Of a DNA stretch of 64,000 nt, positions 8,700 through 20,053 are shown piece after piece. Within the stretch, counting starts at the first letter, position 1; the number at the start of each line of letters is the position of its first letter. The notes under the pieces were generated by a model that worked only from the letters and a program-made list of their open reading frames with translations, was not told where the DNA came from and ran no database searches. Origin of the DNA: Chitinasiproducens palmae (GTDB lineage Bacteria; Pseudomonadota; Gammaproteobacteria; Burkholderiales; Burkholderiaceae); the NCBI RefSeq assembly GCF_900095735.1, contig NZ_FNLO01000002.1, positions 199,626-263,625 on the forward strand, written 5' to 3'. The translations under genes were made by a program, and so were the position numbers.

Positions 8700-9461
8700 T
8701 CAGGGTTGCGATTCGAGGGGCGCGCTTGCGTTGCGTTCGTTGCGTGCGTCGAGCCACCATCCGACGCAGGCGCGCGCGAGCGCATCGGTCGGATCGATGG
8801 CGGGCGCATCGAGCGAGACACCCGCGAGCGCCACGGGAATTTCCGTGCAAGCGAGCAGCAGCGCATCCGCGCCCTGCGCGATCAGCGCGCGCGCCGCGTG
8901 CGAGAGCAACACGCGCGCTTCGTCGATGCGTCCGCCTTTCACCGCGCCGATGGCGGCGGAGACATGCGTGGTCTGCAATGCAGCGTCCGGCGTGATGGCG
9001 TCAATGGCATTTGCGGCCAACTGGTCATCATAAATGCGCGCCTGCAAGGTCGCTTTGGTCGCGAGGATGCCGACCTTGCGCGCGCCAAGCGACTGGCGCA
9101 GCAACGCATCGACCGCTGCTTCGCCGATATGCAGCACTGGTAACGCCGTTTCCTTCTCGAGCCGCGCGTGCCAGACGTGCGCGGTGTTGCACGGAATGGC
9201 GATGGCCGCGCATCCGGCGGCTTCGAGCGTGCGCAGTCCGTCGAGCAGATGCGGCCATGGCGCATCCGACCCCGCGAGAAACGCAGTGCTGCGGTCCGGC
9301 ACCTGCGGCACGTTGTGCACGATGACGGGCATGTGCTCCTGATCGGAGGCGGCGGGCGTTGCTTGAATCAGCTTGACGAGGAAATCCGCGGTGGCGAGCG
9401 GTCCCATGCCGCCCAGCACGCCAAGCCGCGGCAGCGGCAGCGGCATCACTGCATCGTTCAT
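8700..9461 (-). CDS. Aspartate/glutamate racemase family protein
   Basis: The product is a 253-residue two-domain Asp/Glu racemase-type protein. LGVLGGMGPLATADF opens the first domain. AIPCNTAH carries the first catalytic cysteine and LLACTEIP the second, so the two-base cysteine pair of cofactor-independent racemases is intact. Its ATG (9461) overlaps the stop of the upstream gene as ATGA. In a hydantoin operon it could invert the free amino acid released by the carbamoylase, for example D- to L-aspartate, allowing the product to be used as a nitrogen source. The substrate is inferred. Confidence 0.85.
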   Translation of the reverse strand: MNDAVMPLPLPRLGVLGGMGPLATADFLVKLIQATPAASDQEHMPVIVHNVPQVPDRSTAFLAGSDAPWPHLLDGLRTLEAAGCAAIAIPCNTAHVWHARLEKETALPVLHIGEAAVDALLRQSLGARKVGILATKATLQARIYDDQLAANAIDAITPDAALQTTHVSAAIGAVKGGRIDEARVLLSHAARALIAQGADALLLACTEIPVALAGVSLDAPAIDPTDALARACVGWWLDARNERNASAPLESQP

Positions 9462-10123
9462 GTGATACCCCGTTCGCGGCAGACCGAAAAGGCCAACGAT
9501 GCCGCCGTCGAACACGGATCGATCACTGGCACGCCGAGCGCGGCTTCGATCTCGGCGCGCAGCGGCGTCATGCCCGCGCAGCCCAGTACGATGACGTCCG
9601 CGCCGTCCTCGCGGCACAGCGCGCGGCCTGTCGCGACGAGTTTGCCGAGTGCGAGATCGCGGTTGCCGGATTCGTCCACGCCGAGACTCACCGCCCGTTC
9701 GCCCGCGACGAGATCGCCCAGACGCGCCGCATGATACGAGCGCCAGTGGCGCGGCATGCCGCGCGTGCTCGCTGCGATGACGCCGATCCGCGAGCCGCGC
9801 GCGAGCGCTACGCCCATGGCCGCCGCGCCGATGCCGATGACGGGTTTCTTTGTGATTTCGCGCGCGGCGTGCAGTCCCGGATCGCTGTAGCATGCGATCA
9901 CGAAGGCCGCGGCGTTCGCTTCGTGGCGGGCGATGTAATCGGCGACGGCGACGGCGGCACGGTCCGCATCGCGCTGCGTTTCGATGCCGCCGGGTACGGC
10001 GTTCAGTGTTTCGCACGCGGCCGGCACGTCTTGAGGGACGCGCAGCGCGCGCACAGTGTTTTCGATCGCGCGGGTGACGCCGGCGAGGCCGTTCGGGTTC
10101 AGGAATACGATGGATTCGGACAT
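9458..10123 (-). CDS. Hydantoin racemase-like Asp/Glu racemase superfamily protein
   Basis: This 221-residue protein belongs to the HyuE/AroM branch of the Asp/Glu racemase superfamily. The fold starts IVFLNPNG, and the paired cysteines are in FVIACYSDP and IVLGCAGM, as in hydantoin and allantoin racemases. ATG at 10123 (MSESIVF) fits family N-termini; the 44 preceding codons do not. It is the first gene of the operon and would interconvert D- and L-5-monosubstituted hydantoins so that the D-selective hydantoinase can consume both. It diverges from a LysR gene across a 152-bp control region with direct repeats. Confidence 0.8.
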   Translation of the reverse strand: MSESIVFLNPNGLAGVTRAIENTVRALRVPQDVPAACETLNAVPGGIETQRDADRAAVAVADYIARHEANAAAFVIACYSDPGLHAAREITKKPVIGIGAAAMGVALARGSRIGVIAASTRGMPRHWRSYHAARLGDLVAGERAVSLGVDESGNRDLALGKLVATGRALCREDGADVIVLGCAGMTPLRAEIEAALGVPVIDPCSTAASLAFSVCRERGIT

Positions 10124-10164
10124 GGCTCGACGGTGAAATGCGACCTTGACCGAACGATACGCCC

Positions 10165-10197
10165 GTCCAAATTCGCCGTGAAATAGTCCAAATTTCG
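10165..10197. promoter_or_regulatory. Two GTCCAAATT(T)CG direct repeats, probable LysR operator
   Basis: GTCCAAATTCG (10165-10175) is repeated as GTCCAAATTTCG (10186-10197), with starts 21 bp apart, which is two helical turns. The pair lies in the gap between the divergent hydantoin operon and its lysR gene. Tandem contacts on one DNA face are usual for LysR tetramers. Function is inferred. Confidence 0.5.
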
Positions 10198-10275
10198 TGT
10201 CCCATAGACGACATGCATGGGCTTGTTGGTACACTGGCGTGGACGTCATTTCCACCGGATTCCGCCAGCAGTGCC

Positions 10276-11226
10276 ATGAACTACGACGAGGAAAGTCCCC
10301 ACGCGCGCGCCATGAGCCTGCGTCAGATCGAGGTGTTCCGCGCGATCATGATGACCGGCTCCATCAGCGAAGCGGCGCGTTCGCTCTTTGTGGCGCAGCC
10401 CTCCGTCAGCCGCGTGTTGCAGGTGACGGAAAGCCGCCTCGGCTTTCTGCTGTTTGAGCGCGCGCGTGGAAGGCTGTATCCGACGCCCGAGGCGAAGCGC
10501 ATTTTCGAGGAAGTGGTGCGTGCGTATGAAGGCATCGAGCGCGTGGAGAGCCTCGTGCGTTCGCTCGCGGACGGCTCGAGCGGCAAGCTCAATATCGTGT
10601 GCAGCCCGAGTCTCGGCGTGCACCTCGTGCCGCTCGCGATCGCGCGATTTCATGCGGAGTTCGAGCAGTTGCCCATCGCGTTCGAACCGCTCACGCACAA
10701 CCATCTCGTGCCACGCGTGTTATTCGGCAAGAACTATATCGGCGTGTCGATGTTCGAAGTCGTGCATCCGAATATCGTGACGGTCCCGCTGGAAAGCGGG
10801 CGCGTCTGGTGCGTGGCGAAGAAGGGCACGCTCGCGCGGCGACGCACGCTCGATCCCAGACAGATCGCCGCGATGCCGTGGATCGACTATGAGCACGACA
10901 CGCCGCTCGGACGCATTGTCGGCAAGGTGTTCTCGAACACGCGAAGACCCGAGCCGATCGTGCGCGTGCGTTCGGCGATCAGCGCATGCCAGCTCGCGAA
11001 GGAAGGCGTGGGAGTGGCGATCGTCGATCCGTTCTGCATCGATGCGGACATGCGCGCGGCGCTCGATGTCGTGCCGCTGCATGCTGACGCCGATCATCGG
11101 CTCACGGCCAGTCTGCTTTATTCGCATGTCGAGCCGCTCTCGAATGTGGCACGTCGCTTCGTCGAGATGCTGCATGAAGTCCTCAAGCAGCATCTTGCCA
11201 CGAAGCGCGTGACGTCTGCGAAGTAG
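10276..11226 (+). CDS. LysR-family regulator of the hydantoin operon
   Basis: The product is 316 residues. The HTH (about residues 12-72, with SISEAARSLFVAQPSVSRVL) opens with SLRQIEVFRAIM, and an effector-binding domain follows. The MSLRQIEVF ATG at 10312 is an alternative start. The HTH resembles the NocR/OccR/ArgP side of the family, whose members commonly sense amino acids or opines. It is divergent from the racemase-hydantoinase-carbamoylase operon, with repeated motifs between them, so autoregulation and operon control are likely. A D-amino acid or N-carbamoyl intermediate would be a reasonable effector, but this is inference. Confidence 0.85.
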   Translation: MNYDEESPHARAMSLRQIEVFRAIMMTGSISEAARSLFVAQPSVSRVLQVTESRLGFLLFERARGRLYPTPEAKRIFEEVVRAYEGIERVESLVRSLADGSSGKLNIVCSPSLGVHLVPLAIARFHAEFEQLPIAFEPLTHNHLVPRVLFGKNYIGVSMFEVVHPNIVTVPLESGRVWCVAKKGTLARRRTLDPRQIAAMPWIDYEHDTPLGRIVGKVFSNTRRPEPIVRVRSAISACQLAKEGVGVAIVDPFCIDADMRAALDVVPLHADADHRLTASLLYSHVEPLSNVARRFVEMLHEVLKQHLATKRVTSAK

Positions 11227-11366
11227 TGGGCACGACGCCGCGGCACGGTTTCAGGCATTCAGCTTTTACAGCAGCGGCCTCGCCTCGATGCAGATCAATA
11301 ATTTGACATAATGGGGATTATCGATATAAAGCTCGGCCGCGGCGACCCATTTCCCGACGATGCTCG

Positions 11367-11715
11367 CTAGCCAGCGCCGTCAGATGCGCTGAGTAGGGCC
11401 TTTGCCTTTGCCTTTGCCTTCGCTTTCGACTTCGGCTTTGCCAGGACCTTGCGCGCTGTTACGCCTGCAGCCTGCCAAGGCACTGTCGCGAACAAGGACG
11501 CCAGCATCATCAGCGCACCGCCCACCAGCGTCGCGCCCGACAAGTCTTCGCCCAGCCACACACAGGCGAACAGCGCGCCGAATGCCGGCTCGCTGACGAT
11601 CAGCAGCGCGACGCGTGTCGGGCGACTGCGCTTGACCGCGAAATTCTGCGCGAAGATGGAGAACAGCGTACACGCCAATACTAGCTAGACGATGCTCGCC
11701 CAGAAGCCGCCGTAG
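11367..11715 (-). pseudogene. C-terminal remnant of a DMT/EamA permease
   Basis: The minus strand encodes the last EamA repeat: CTLFSIFAQNFAVK, then TRVALLIVSEPAFGALFACV, WLGEDLSGATLVGGALMMLA and a basic tail. This matches the second half of drug/metabolite exporters, including the SEPAF and GE motifs. Upstream, an in-frame TAG interrupts GYGGFWASIV just before the fragment, and the first five or so helices are missing. The lysine/alanine-rich tail is made by a slipped CCTTTG hexamer repeat (11399-11441). It is a 5'-deleted gene beside an IS256-like remnant. Confidence 0.65.
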
Positions 11716-11854
11716 CCGCTAGGACCGCAACGCGAGCGAAGGATCCGTCGTGCTGGACAATACATTGACAAGCGTGAGGGTCGCGGCGCAACGGGTGGCT
11801 AACGGGGCAGGCAGCAGTTTTCCGTGCAACGGCTGAGATGCTGTTCGGAGGAAG

Positions 11855-12030
11855 GCATGCGACGCAGGCCAAGGCCGCCACGGACGGATCTGCCGCCGGT
11901 TACTGCCGAATTGCTTGCCCAGTTCGGCAATGGACTGGGACGGTCCAATCCACCAACGCCGCTACGCTGGCCCTGCAGGAAGCGCTGAACAACCGCCGTT
12001 CGGAGCGGGCATTCGGGCATCGGCCGACGG
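11855..12030 (+). mobile_element. Remnant of an IS256-family transposase N-terminus
   Basis: One frame gives PPVTAELLAQFGNG; after a frameshift the next gives NAATLALQEALNNRRSERAF. In order these resemble the start of IS256-type transposases, where a leader ending in EL..QF.G is followed by AEA.NAA.LA.KKALIERALGAEL. Several frame changes, and the absence of the DDE catalytic region or terminal inverted repeats, show that only a decayed fragment is left. The assignment rests on motif resemblance only. Confidence 0.45.
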
Positions 12031-12232
12031 ACGGCGCTTGGCGACCCTTTCCCACTCCCGTTCGACGGACAACGACTTCGCGGTGCTGCGGTCAGATCCG
12101 GTTCCGGCGTCGGATCGGCTGATTTCATATGAAAGAAACAGAAGGCGCCGACTCCGAGCGATGTGCAACGCATTGCTCTTTTTTACGATACGCCCCACTA
12201 CCCCACTCGATTGCCGTTCCTGACCTGCGCAT

Positions 12233-14920
<2,688 letters not shown>

Positions 14921-14933
14921 AGGACTCGTGATC

Positions 14934-15848
14934 TCAATTAAGCAGTTGCGAGGAAGCGTCAGCAAGAGTGGCGCCCGCATGCGTGTCCGAGAGTAGCGCG
15001 GCGGGTGCGACGCATCGGATCGTCCGGCGTGCCGTGGGATCCGCGACCCAGCCTTCCAGTGCGGCATACGTCGCGGCAAAATCTGCCTGCGCTTCGTAAC
15101 GCGTGTGCGGCCAGTCGCTGCCCCACACCAGCCGTTCGGCACCGAAATGCTCAAGGAGAAGCGGCGTCGCTTGCCGCGCGATCGCTTCGCCGCGCGCGGC
15201 GCCGTCCACACCATACACATCGAACGGGGCGTGCGTGGTCTGCGCACCGCGTGCGACCGGTACGCCGCCATTGCGATACGCGGCCGATAGCTTCACCCAC
15301 ACGCCGCGCGATGCGCCGAAGGCAAGCAGTCGCCGAAAGCCCGGGTCGTCGACGCCCTGCACCGCATCCGGACGTCCAAAGTGATCGACGACCACCTTCA
15401 CGTTCGCGTCGACGAGCGGCGCGAGCAGCGCGGCGAGATCGTCCGCATCGCGATGCACTTCGATATGCCAACCGCGCGCACGTAACTCCGGCAGCAGCGC
15501 GCGCCACACCGGCGCGTCAAAATCCGGCAAGGGCTGACCGTCCAAATTCAGGCGGATGCCGACGAATCCGGCCTGATCGAGCGGGTCCAGTTGCGCAACG
15601 CCCAGCGCCGGGTCGATTACTGCGACGCCGACGAAGCGGCGCGGATAACACGCAATGGTCTCGGCGATATAGCGATTGTCGAAGCCAAGAAAGCTTGGCT
15701 GCACCAGCCAGCCGCAGCCCACGCCCTGCGCGTCCAGTTGCGCAAGGTAATCGGACGGCGGCGCAGCGCGCTCAGGCGTATAGCGGCGAGGCTGGACGAA
15801 AGGCAGTGTCAGCGCGAAGACGTGCGCGTGGGTGTCGTGGGCGATCAT
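14934..15848 (-). CDS. Amidohydrolase-2 family hydrolase (lactonase-like)
   Basis: This is a 304-residue TIM-barrel hydrolase. It opens with AHDTHAHVF (metal histidines), has VVDHFGRP in the middle, and ends the barrel with LVWGSDWPHT carrying the catalytic aspartate. These are features of the 2-pyrone-4,6-dicarboxylate lactonase / L-fuconolactonase branch. ATG overlaps the stop of the upstream MFS gene as ATGA, and the aconitase-like gene starts 13 bp downstream. In this operon it probably opens a lactone or cleaves an ester-like bond to give the substrate of the hydratase. The order of steps is inference. Confidence 0.75.
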   Translation of the reverse strand: MIAHDTHAHVFALTLPFVQPRRYTPERAAPPSDYLAQLDAQGVGCGWLVQPSFLGFDNRYIAETIACYPRRFVGVAVIDPALGVAQLDPLDQAGFVGIRLNLDGQPLPDFDAPVWRALLPELRARGWHIEVHRDADDLAALLAPLVDANVKVVVDHFGRPDAVQGVDDPGFRRLLAFGASRGVWVKLSAAYRNGGVPVARGAQTTHAPFDVYGVDGAARGEAIARQATPLLLEHFGAERLVWGSDWPHTRYEAQADFAATYAALEGWVADPTARRTIRCVAPAALLSDTHAGATLADASSQLLN

Positions 15849-17119
15849 CGTGAGGTTGGACCGAGCTCGGCAGGCGGCGTCGTTTCGGCTGTCGTGACGG
15901 TGTCGAGATCGCGACCGCGCGTTTCAGGAAGCAGGAGAACCGAGAGAGCGACGATACCGTAGCCGACCGCCGCCGTGATGCCGATTGCGTTGCCGAGCGT
16001 GCTGCCCTCGGCAAGCTTGCCGACCAGCACCGGGAAAGCGGCCGACGCAATGCGCCCGAAGTTGTAGCAGAAACCGACGCCGCTGCCGCGAATGCCGGAT
16101 GGATAGAGCTCGCTGAACAAAGCCCCCATGCTGCCAGGAATACCGGCGGCGAAGAAGCCGAGCGGAAACCCCATCGCGAGCATTTGGTGATCGGTCAATG
16201 GCAGCAAGGTGTACAGCACCACCATCGCGGTACAAGCGAAGGCGAACAGGATGATGGTCGGACGACGTCCGAAGCGGTCGAGCAGATAACCCACTGATAC
16301 GTATCCGCAGAAGAATGCGAAGATCAGCACGGCGAGATAACCGCTGGTATGCAGCACCGACAGGTGACGTTCGGTGCGCAGGAATGTCGGTAGCCATGTG
16401 CTCAGCACAATGAAACCGCCATGTGCGCCCAGCCCGACGCAACCACCGATCAGCGTGACCCGCAGCGTTCTTGGGCCGAAGATGGCCGTGAGCGGCAGCT
16501 TAGCCTGTGCCTCGGGTGCGCTCGCGATGCGCTTGGGCTCTGGAACATGACGACGAACATACAGCACCAGCAGCCCCGGGATCAGCCCGGCGATGAGCAT
16601 GGCTCGCCAAGCGATGTCCGGCTTGAGCCACGAGAACGCCAGCGCGTAGAGCAGCACCGCTGCGCCCCAGCCCACCGACCATGCGCTTTGCGTCGCCGAC
16701 ATTGCGCGGCCGCGATTGCGCGCCGCGATGACTTCGGACAACAGCACGGACCCCGCCGTCCATTCGCCGCCGAAGCCGAAGCCTTGCAGGGTTTTGAGGG
16801 CGATGAACTGCGTGTAATCCTGCGCGAAGCCGCTTAGGAAGGTGCAGATGGAAAACCAGAGAATCGCGATTTGCAAGGTCCGCACGCGGCCGATGCGGTC
16901 CGAGAGGGAACCGGCGATCCACCCGCCGAGCGCCGATGCAACCAGCGTGAGACTGCTGATGAGACCGGCCTCGGTCTTGGTCAGCGCAAAAACCGCTGTT
17001 AGCGCGGGGATGATAAGGCCGAGCATCTGCACGTCGAGCGCATCCAGCGCCCAGCCTGCGAAGCAGGCCCAAAATGTTTTACGCTCTACGGCGGCACTGC
17101 TTTTGTACCAGTCGAACAT
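15845..17119 (-). CDS. MFS transporter, sialate/aromatic-acid symporter type
   Basis: The product is a 424-residue 12-helix permease. FAGWALDALDVQMLGL forms helix 1, SDRIGRVRTL follows helix 2, and FGFGGEWTAGSVLLSEV is the helix 4-5 signature shared with NanT and metabolite:H+ symporters. ATG at 17119 is preceded by GGAGGAGATC, an excellent ribosome site. It is the first gene of the operon and is translationally coupled to the amidohydrolase gene. It diverges from the gntR gene and should import the compound consumed by the next two enzymes. Confidence 0.85.
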   Translation of the reverse strand: MFDWYKSSAAVERKTFWACFAGWALDALDVQMLGLIIPALTAVFALTKTEAGLISSLTLVASALGGWIAGSLSDRIGRVRTLQIAILWFSICTFLSGFAQDYTQFIALKTLQGFGFGGEWTAGSVLLSEVIAARNRGRAMSATQSAWSVGWGAAVLLYALAFSWLKPDIAWRAMLIAGLIPGLLVLYVRRHVPEPKRIASAPEAQAKLPLTAIFGPRTLRVTLIGGCVGLGAHGGFIVLSTWLPTFLRTERHLSVLHTSGYLAVLIFAFFCGYVSVGYLLDRFGRRPTIILFAFACTAMVVLYTLLPLTDHQMLAMGFPLGFFAAGIPGSMGALFSELYPSGIRGSGVGFCYNFGRIASAAFPVLVGKLAEGSTLGNAIGITAAVGYGIVALSVLLLPETRGRDLDTVTTAETTPPAELGPTSR

Positions 17120-17197
17120 GATCTCCTCCATAATTCCGGCGATATCGCACCGGACGGCGTGGCGCCGTTTTATTATTAATAGTGAGAGGAAGATTAG

Positions 17198-17956
17198 TTG
17201 ACTAGTCATTCCAAGTCAAGCAAAGCGCGGCCGGGCTCGACACCGGTCTATTTGGCCATCCAGAATGCGCTGCGCGACGCCATTGCAAAGCAGCGTGTCG
17301 CGCCCGGCGAACGCTTGCCCTCCGAGCTGGAACTGGCGAAGCGCTACAACACGACGCGCGCGACCGTGGTGCACGCGCTACAGGAATTGGTTTTTGAAGG
17401 ACTGGTGGAAAAGCGTCGCGGGCTAGGCACCTTCGTGGCCACGCCTGCTATTAGCACGGGCATCGACGACACGCATCGACCAGGCTATTTTGAAGCCGAC
17501 CTGTTTGCGCGCGGGCAGGATGTGACTTACCGCGTCGTGCATTTCGGACCGGTCGCGGTGAGCGTTCACGTACGCGGCGAACTGAAACTCGGACCCAACG
17601 AACCGGTTCATCGCATCCAGCGCGTGCGTCTAGTCGAGAAGCGGCCGCTCGCGGTGGAGGTGCGATACGTGCCATCGACGATCGCGCGCATGATGGATAC
17701 CGATGCACTTGCCCAACTGACGCTGCAGGATATCTTCCAGAAGCAGCTGGGCATGAAGATCGAACGCATCGTCAACACGGTGCGCGTTGCATTGGTGCCG
17801 CAGGATCTTGCCAAACTGCTCGATCTTACGCGCGGCCGCCCGGTGCTCGTGCGTGCCCATGCTTTTCTGGATCAGCAGGGACAAGCGATGCTCTGGGGGG
17901 AAACGGCCTATCGCGAGGAATATCAAATCAAATACGCTCTGACGCATAACACGTGA
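17198..17956 (+). CDS. GntR/HutC-family regulator with UTRA domain
   Basis: This 252-residue regulator has a winged HTH (residues 15-80, with LPSELELAKRYNTTRATVVHAL) and a UTRA effector domain (about 100-245, with VEVRYVPSTIA and GETAYREEYQIKY). The likely start is TTG at 17198, preceded by GAGAGGAAG; no ATG is available before the HTH. It diverges from the MFS-amidohydrolase-hydratase operon across 78 bp, so it is the probable repressor of that operon and of itself. A perfect palindrome covers the start codon. The effector is likely the imported acid or its first product. Confidence 0.85.
   Translation: MTSHSKSSKARPGSTPVYLAIQNALRDAIAKQRVAPGERLPSELELAKRYNTTRATVVHALQELVFEGLVEKRRGLGTFVATPAISTGIDDTHRPGYFEADLFARGQDVTYRVVHFGPVAVSVHVRGELKLGPNEPVHRIQRVRLVEKRPLAVEVRYVPSTIARMMDTDALAQLTLQDIFQKQLGMKIERIVNTVRVALVPQDLAKLLDLTRGRPVLVRAHAFLDQQGQAMLWGETAYREEYQIKYALTHNT
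17199..17208. promoter_or_regulatory. TGACTAGTCA palindrome, candidate GntR operator
   Basis: A perfect 10-bp palindrome overlaps the TTG start of the gntR gene. HutC-type regulators bind short palindromes of this size near their own promoters. Binding here would block translation initiation or transcription of gntR and could repress the divergent operon. Confidence 0.4.
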
Positions 17957-18357
17957 GCCGTCGGATACGGACCCCTGACTCGTTTCGGCTTGCGGTCGGT
18001 CCCGTAGCGATCAACGCAATCGCGTACCTGACAGGCGCAAGGAGGCCGATGGAAGCAGGCTCGCTCTCTCGATTGTGATGGCGCTGGTTCCGGGCAGCGT
18101 TATCGCGGCGGATTGCCGCTCACGTGTGGTGGTGGACCGCATGGATTCTCTTGACTTCCAGCGTCCAGAGGGCGCTGTTGGTCGGGCGTCGTTGCCTGCT
18201 TTGGCACAGCAGCGCATGGTCATGAGTGCCGTCGTTTCCTCGCCTGGACTTTTATGCCTAGGCGCAGGTCGCGCCTTTCTGACGCACTTTCCATGAGCAA
18301 CGGTTCGTCGGGCCTGGGCGATTGGCCGGACTGCGCGGAAAAGCGCTCGGCGCCGGT
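17957..18357. other. Gap without recognisable gene
   Basis: A 400-bp stretch between the ends of gntR and the histidine kinase gene. Frames on both strands give low-complexity Arg/Ser/Ala-rich translations without a family signature, and no clear terminator hairpin was found. Confidence 0.5.
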
Positions 18358-19833
18358 CTACGCGCTGGCGTCGAGCGGCAGCGAGAAACAGCACTGCAAG
18401 CCGCCGCCGTCGGCACGCTGTGCCCAGATGCGTCCGTTGTGCCGCGCGACGATGCTCGCGCATAGTGACAGACCGATACCGTTGCCGCCCTGCTTCGACG
18501 ACGAGAAGCCCTCGAACAGTCGTCCGAGCGCATAGTCGGAGACGCCGGGGCCGTTGTCGACGACATGCAATTCAGCGGCCCCGTCTCGAACCGACGTGCA
18601 CAGCGTGACGGTTTTGGTCTCGCAGTCCGCGTCCGACAGTGCCTCCACGGCGTTGAACGACAAATTGAGAATGACCTGGCCGATAAGGACCCGCTCGCAC
18701 AGTACCCACACCGGCTCCTGATGCTGCACGATGCGTACCGAGGCGCCGGCGTCCCGCGCCCGCAGTTCGATGAAGTACGCCACGTCGGCGAGCACGTCTC
18801 GCAGATCGGCGCGAGCTTCCACCGGCTCACGACGTCCGACGAATTCACGAACGCTCTTCAGTATCGCAGCGGCATGTTCAGCCTGCCGGTCGGCCGCCTG
18901 CAAGCCAAACAGCGCGCTTTGCGCAGCGCCCGGTCGACGCAACCGCCGAATGGCGCCTTCAAGGTAGTTGCGTACCGCGGCGAGAGGCTGACTCAACTCG
19001 TGCGCGATGGCGGTGGCCATTTCACCCATTGTGTTGTGTCGGCCGGCATATTCGAGCATGCGCGCTTCGACCCGCCGTGCTTCCTCCAGCGCCACCTCGT
19101 CGCTGATGTCCCGGAAGTGGACCAGCACGCCCGTAAGCTGCCGATCGATTGCCACCCGTCGGCAAGTGACGCTGAAGCAACGTTCCGTGCCGTCGCGTCT
19201 CAGCACGCGGTAACGGCATGGCTCGGACGTGTGGCGCGGGTCGGCGCTGCCAAGCTGCTGCGCGAATTGCTCGCGCTCCGCCGGCGAGCAAAAGTCTCGC
19301 AAGCGGTTCAACCGGTCGGTCTGCGAGATGCCGAGCGCACGCCGGCCAGATTCGCTGATGAACGCAACCTTTCCCGCAGGGGTTAGCAGCGCCACGCCCT
19401 CCGCCAGGTCGAGCATGTACTCTCGTAGTCGCGCCTCATAGCTGCGCAGCTTCTGCCGCATCGCTTCTTCGGCGCTGATGTCCCGGAACTGCACCATCAC
19501 GACGTCCCGACCACGCAACGGGACGAAGGTCGCCACCGCTTCGGACAACATCTCGGTGCCGGCGCGCGAGCGGTAGCACCATTCATACGCCTGCGGCCCG
19601 TCGTTCTTCGAACGGTCCATCGCGTCGATCGCGATCTGTCGGAGATAACGTGGGTCTTGCCGCGTCATGTCATTCGCCTTCAGCGGCAGCAGTTCATCCA
19701 GCCGATAGCCGAGCGCGCGGCACGCAGCCTGGTTCGCCCAGACGATCGCCTTGGTGTCTGCGTCGTGAAGCAGGACGCATTGATCCAGAGCGTCGAACAT
19801 CTGGCGGAACTGACTGGGCGAGGGAAAGGTCAT
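18358..19833 (-). CDS. Soluble PAS-PAS sensor histidine kinase (FixL-like)
   Basis: The product is 491 residues and lacks membrane segments, so the sensor is cytoplasmic. Two PAS domains (about 10-125 and 140-250) are followed by a HisKA domain with H278 in TAIAHELSQPLAAVRNYLEG, and a HATPase domain with N-box NLSFNAVEAL, a DNGPGVSDYALG G1 box and GNGIGLSL G2 box. That order and the ELSQPLAAV H-box are typical of FixL-type kinases. It diverges from iacA, and the FixJ-type regulator at 22579-23226 is the obvious partner although iacABE separates the two. It may sense an aromatic ligand or redox state. ATG at 19854 is an alternative start. Confidence 0.85.
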   Translation of the reverse strand: MTFPSPSQFRQMFDALDQCVLLHDADTKAIVWANQAACRALGYRLDELLPLKANDMTRQDPRYLRQIAIDAMDRSKNDGPQAYEWCYRSRAGTEMLSEAVATFVPLRGRDVVMVQFRDISAEEAMRQKLRSYEARLREYMLDLAEGVALLTPAGKVAFISESGRRALGISQTDRLNRLRDFCSPAEREQFAQQLGSADPRHTSEPCRYRVLRRDGTERCFSVTCRRVAIDRQLTGVLVHFRDISDEVALEEARRVEARMLEYAGRHNTMGEMATAIAHELSQPLAAVRNYLEGAIRRLRRPGAAQSALFGLQAADRQAEHAAAILKSVREFVGRREPVEARADLRDVLADVAYFIELRARDAGASVRIVQHQEPVWVLCERVLIGQVILNLSFNAVEALSDADCETKTVTLCTSVRDGAAELHVVDNGPGVSDYALGRLFEGFSSSKQGGNGIGLSLCASIVARHNGRIWAQRADGGGLQCCFSLPLDASA

Positions 19834-20053
19834 GAGCGTTGCCGCGGGCGGCATTAGGGAACGACATCGTTCGCTCGACCATAACACCGACGCCCTGCAG
19901 GCAAATCTAAAGAATTCTTTACTCGCCCGAGGAAAGGTCCGTATCGCGACCTCCCTCTTCCCAATTGATCCCCCAATTTTGCATTCCTAGACTAGCTTCG
20001 TCAGGTTCGGCGGCCGTTATCGCCACCGAGCAAAGCGAACAAGAGGAATTTTC

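Noticed and set aside
17957-18357. Hidden gene or transposase fragment after gntR
   Set aside because: No ordered set of motifs was found in any frame.
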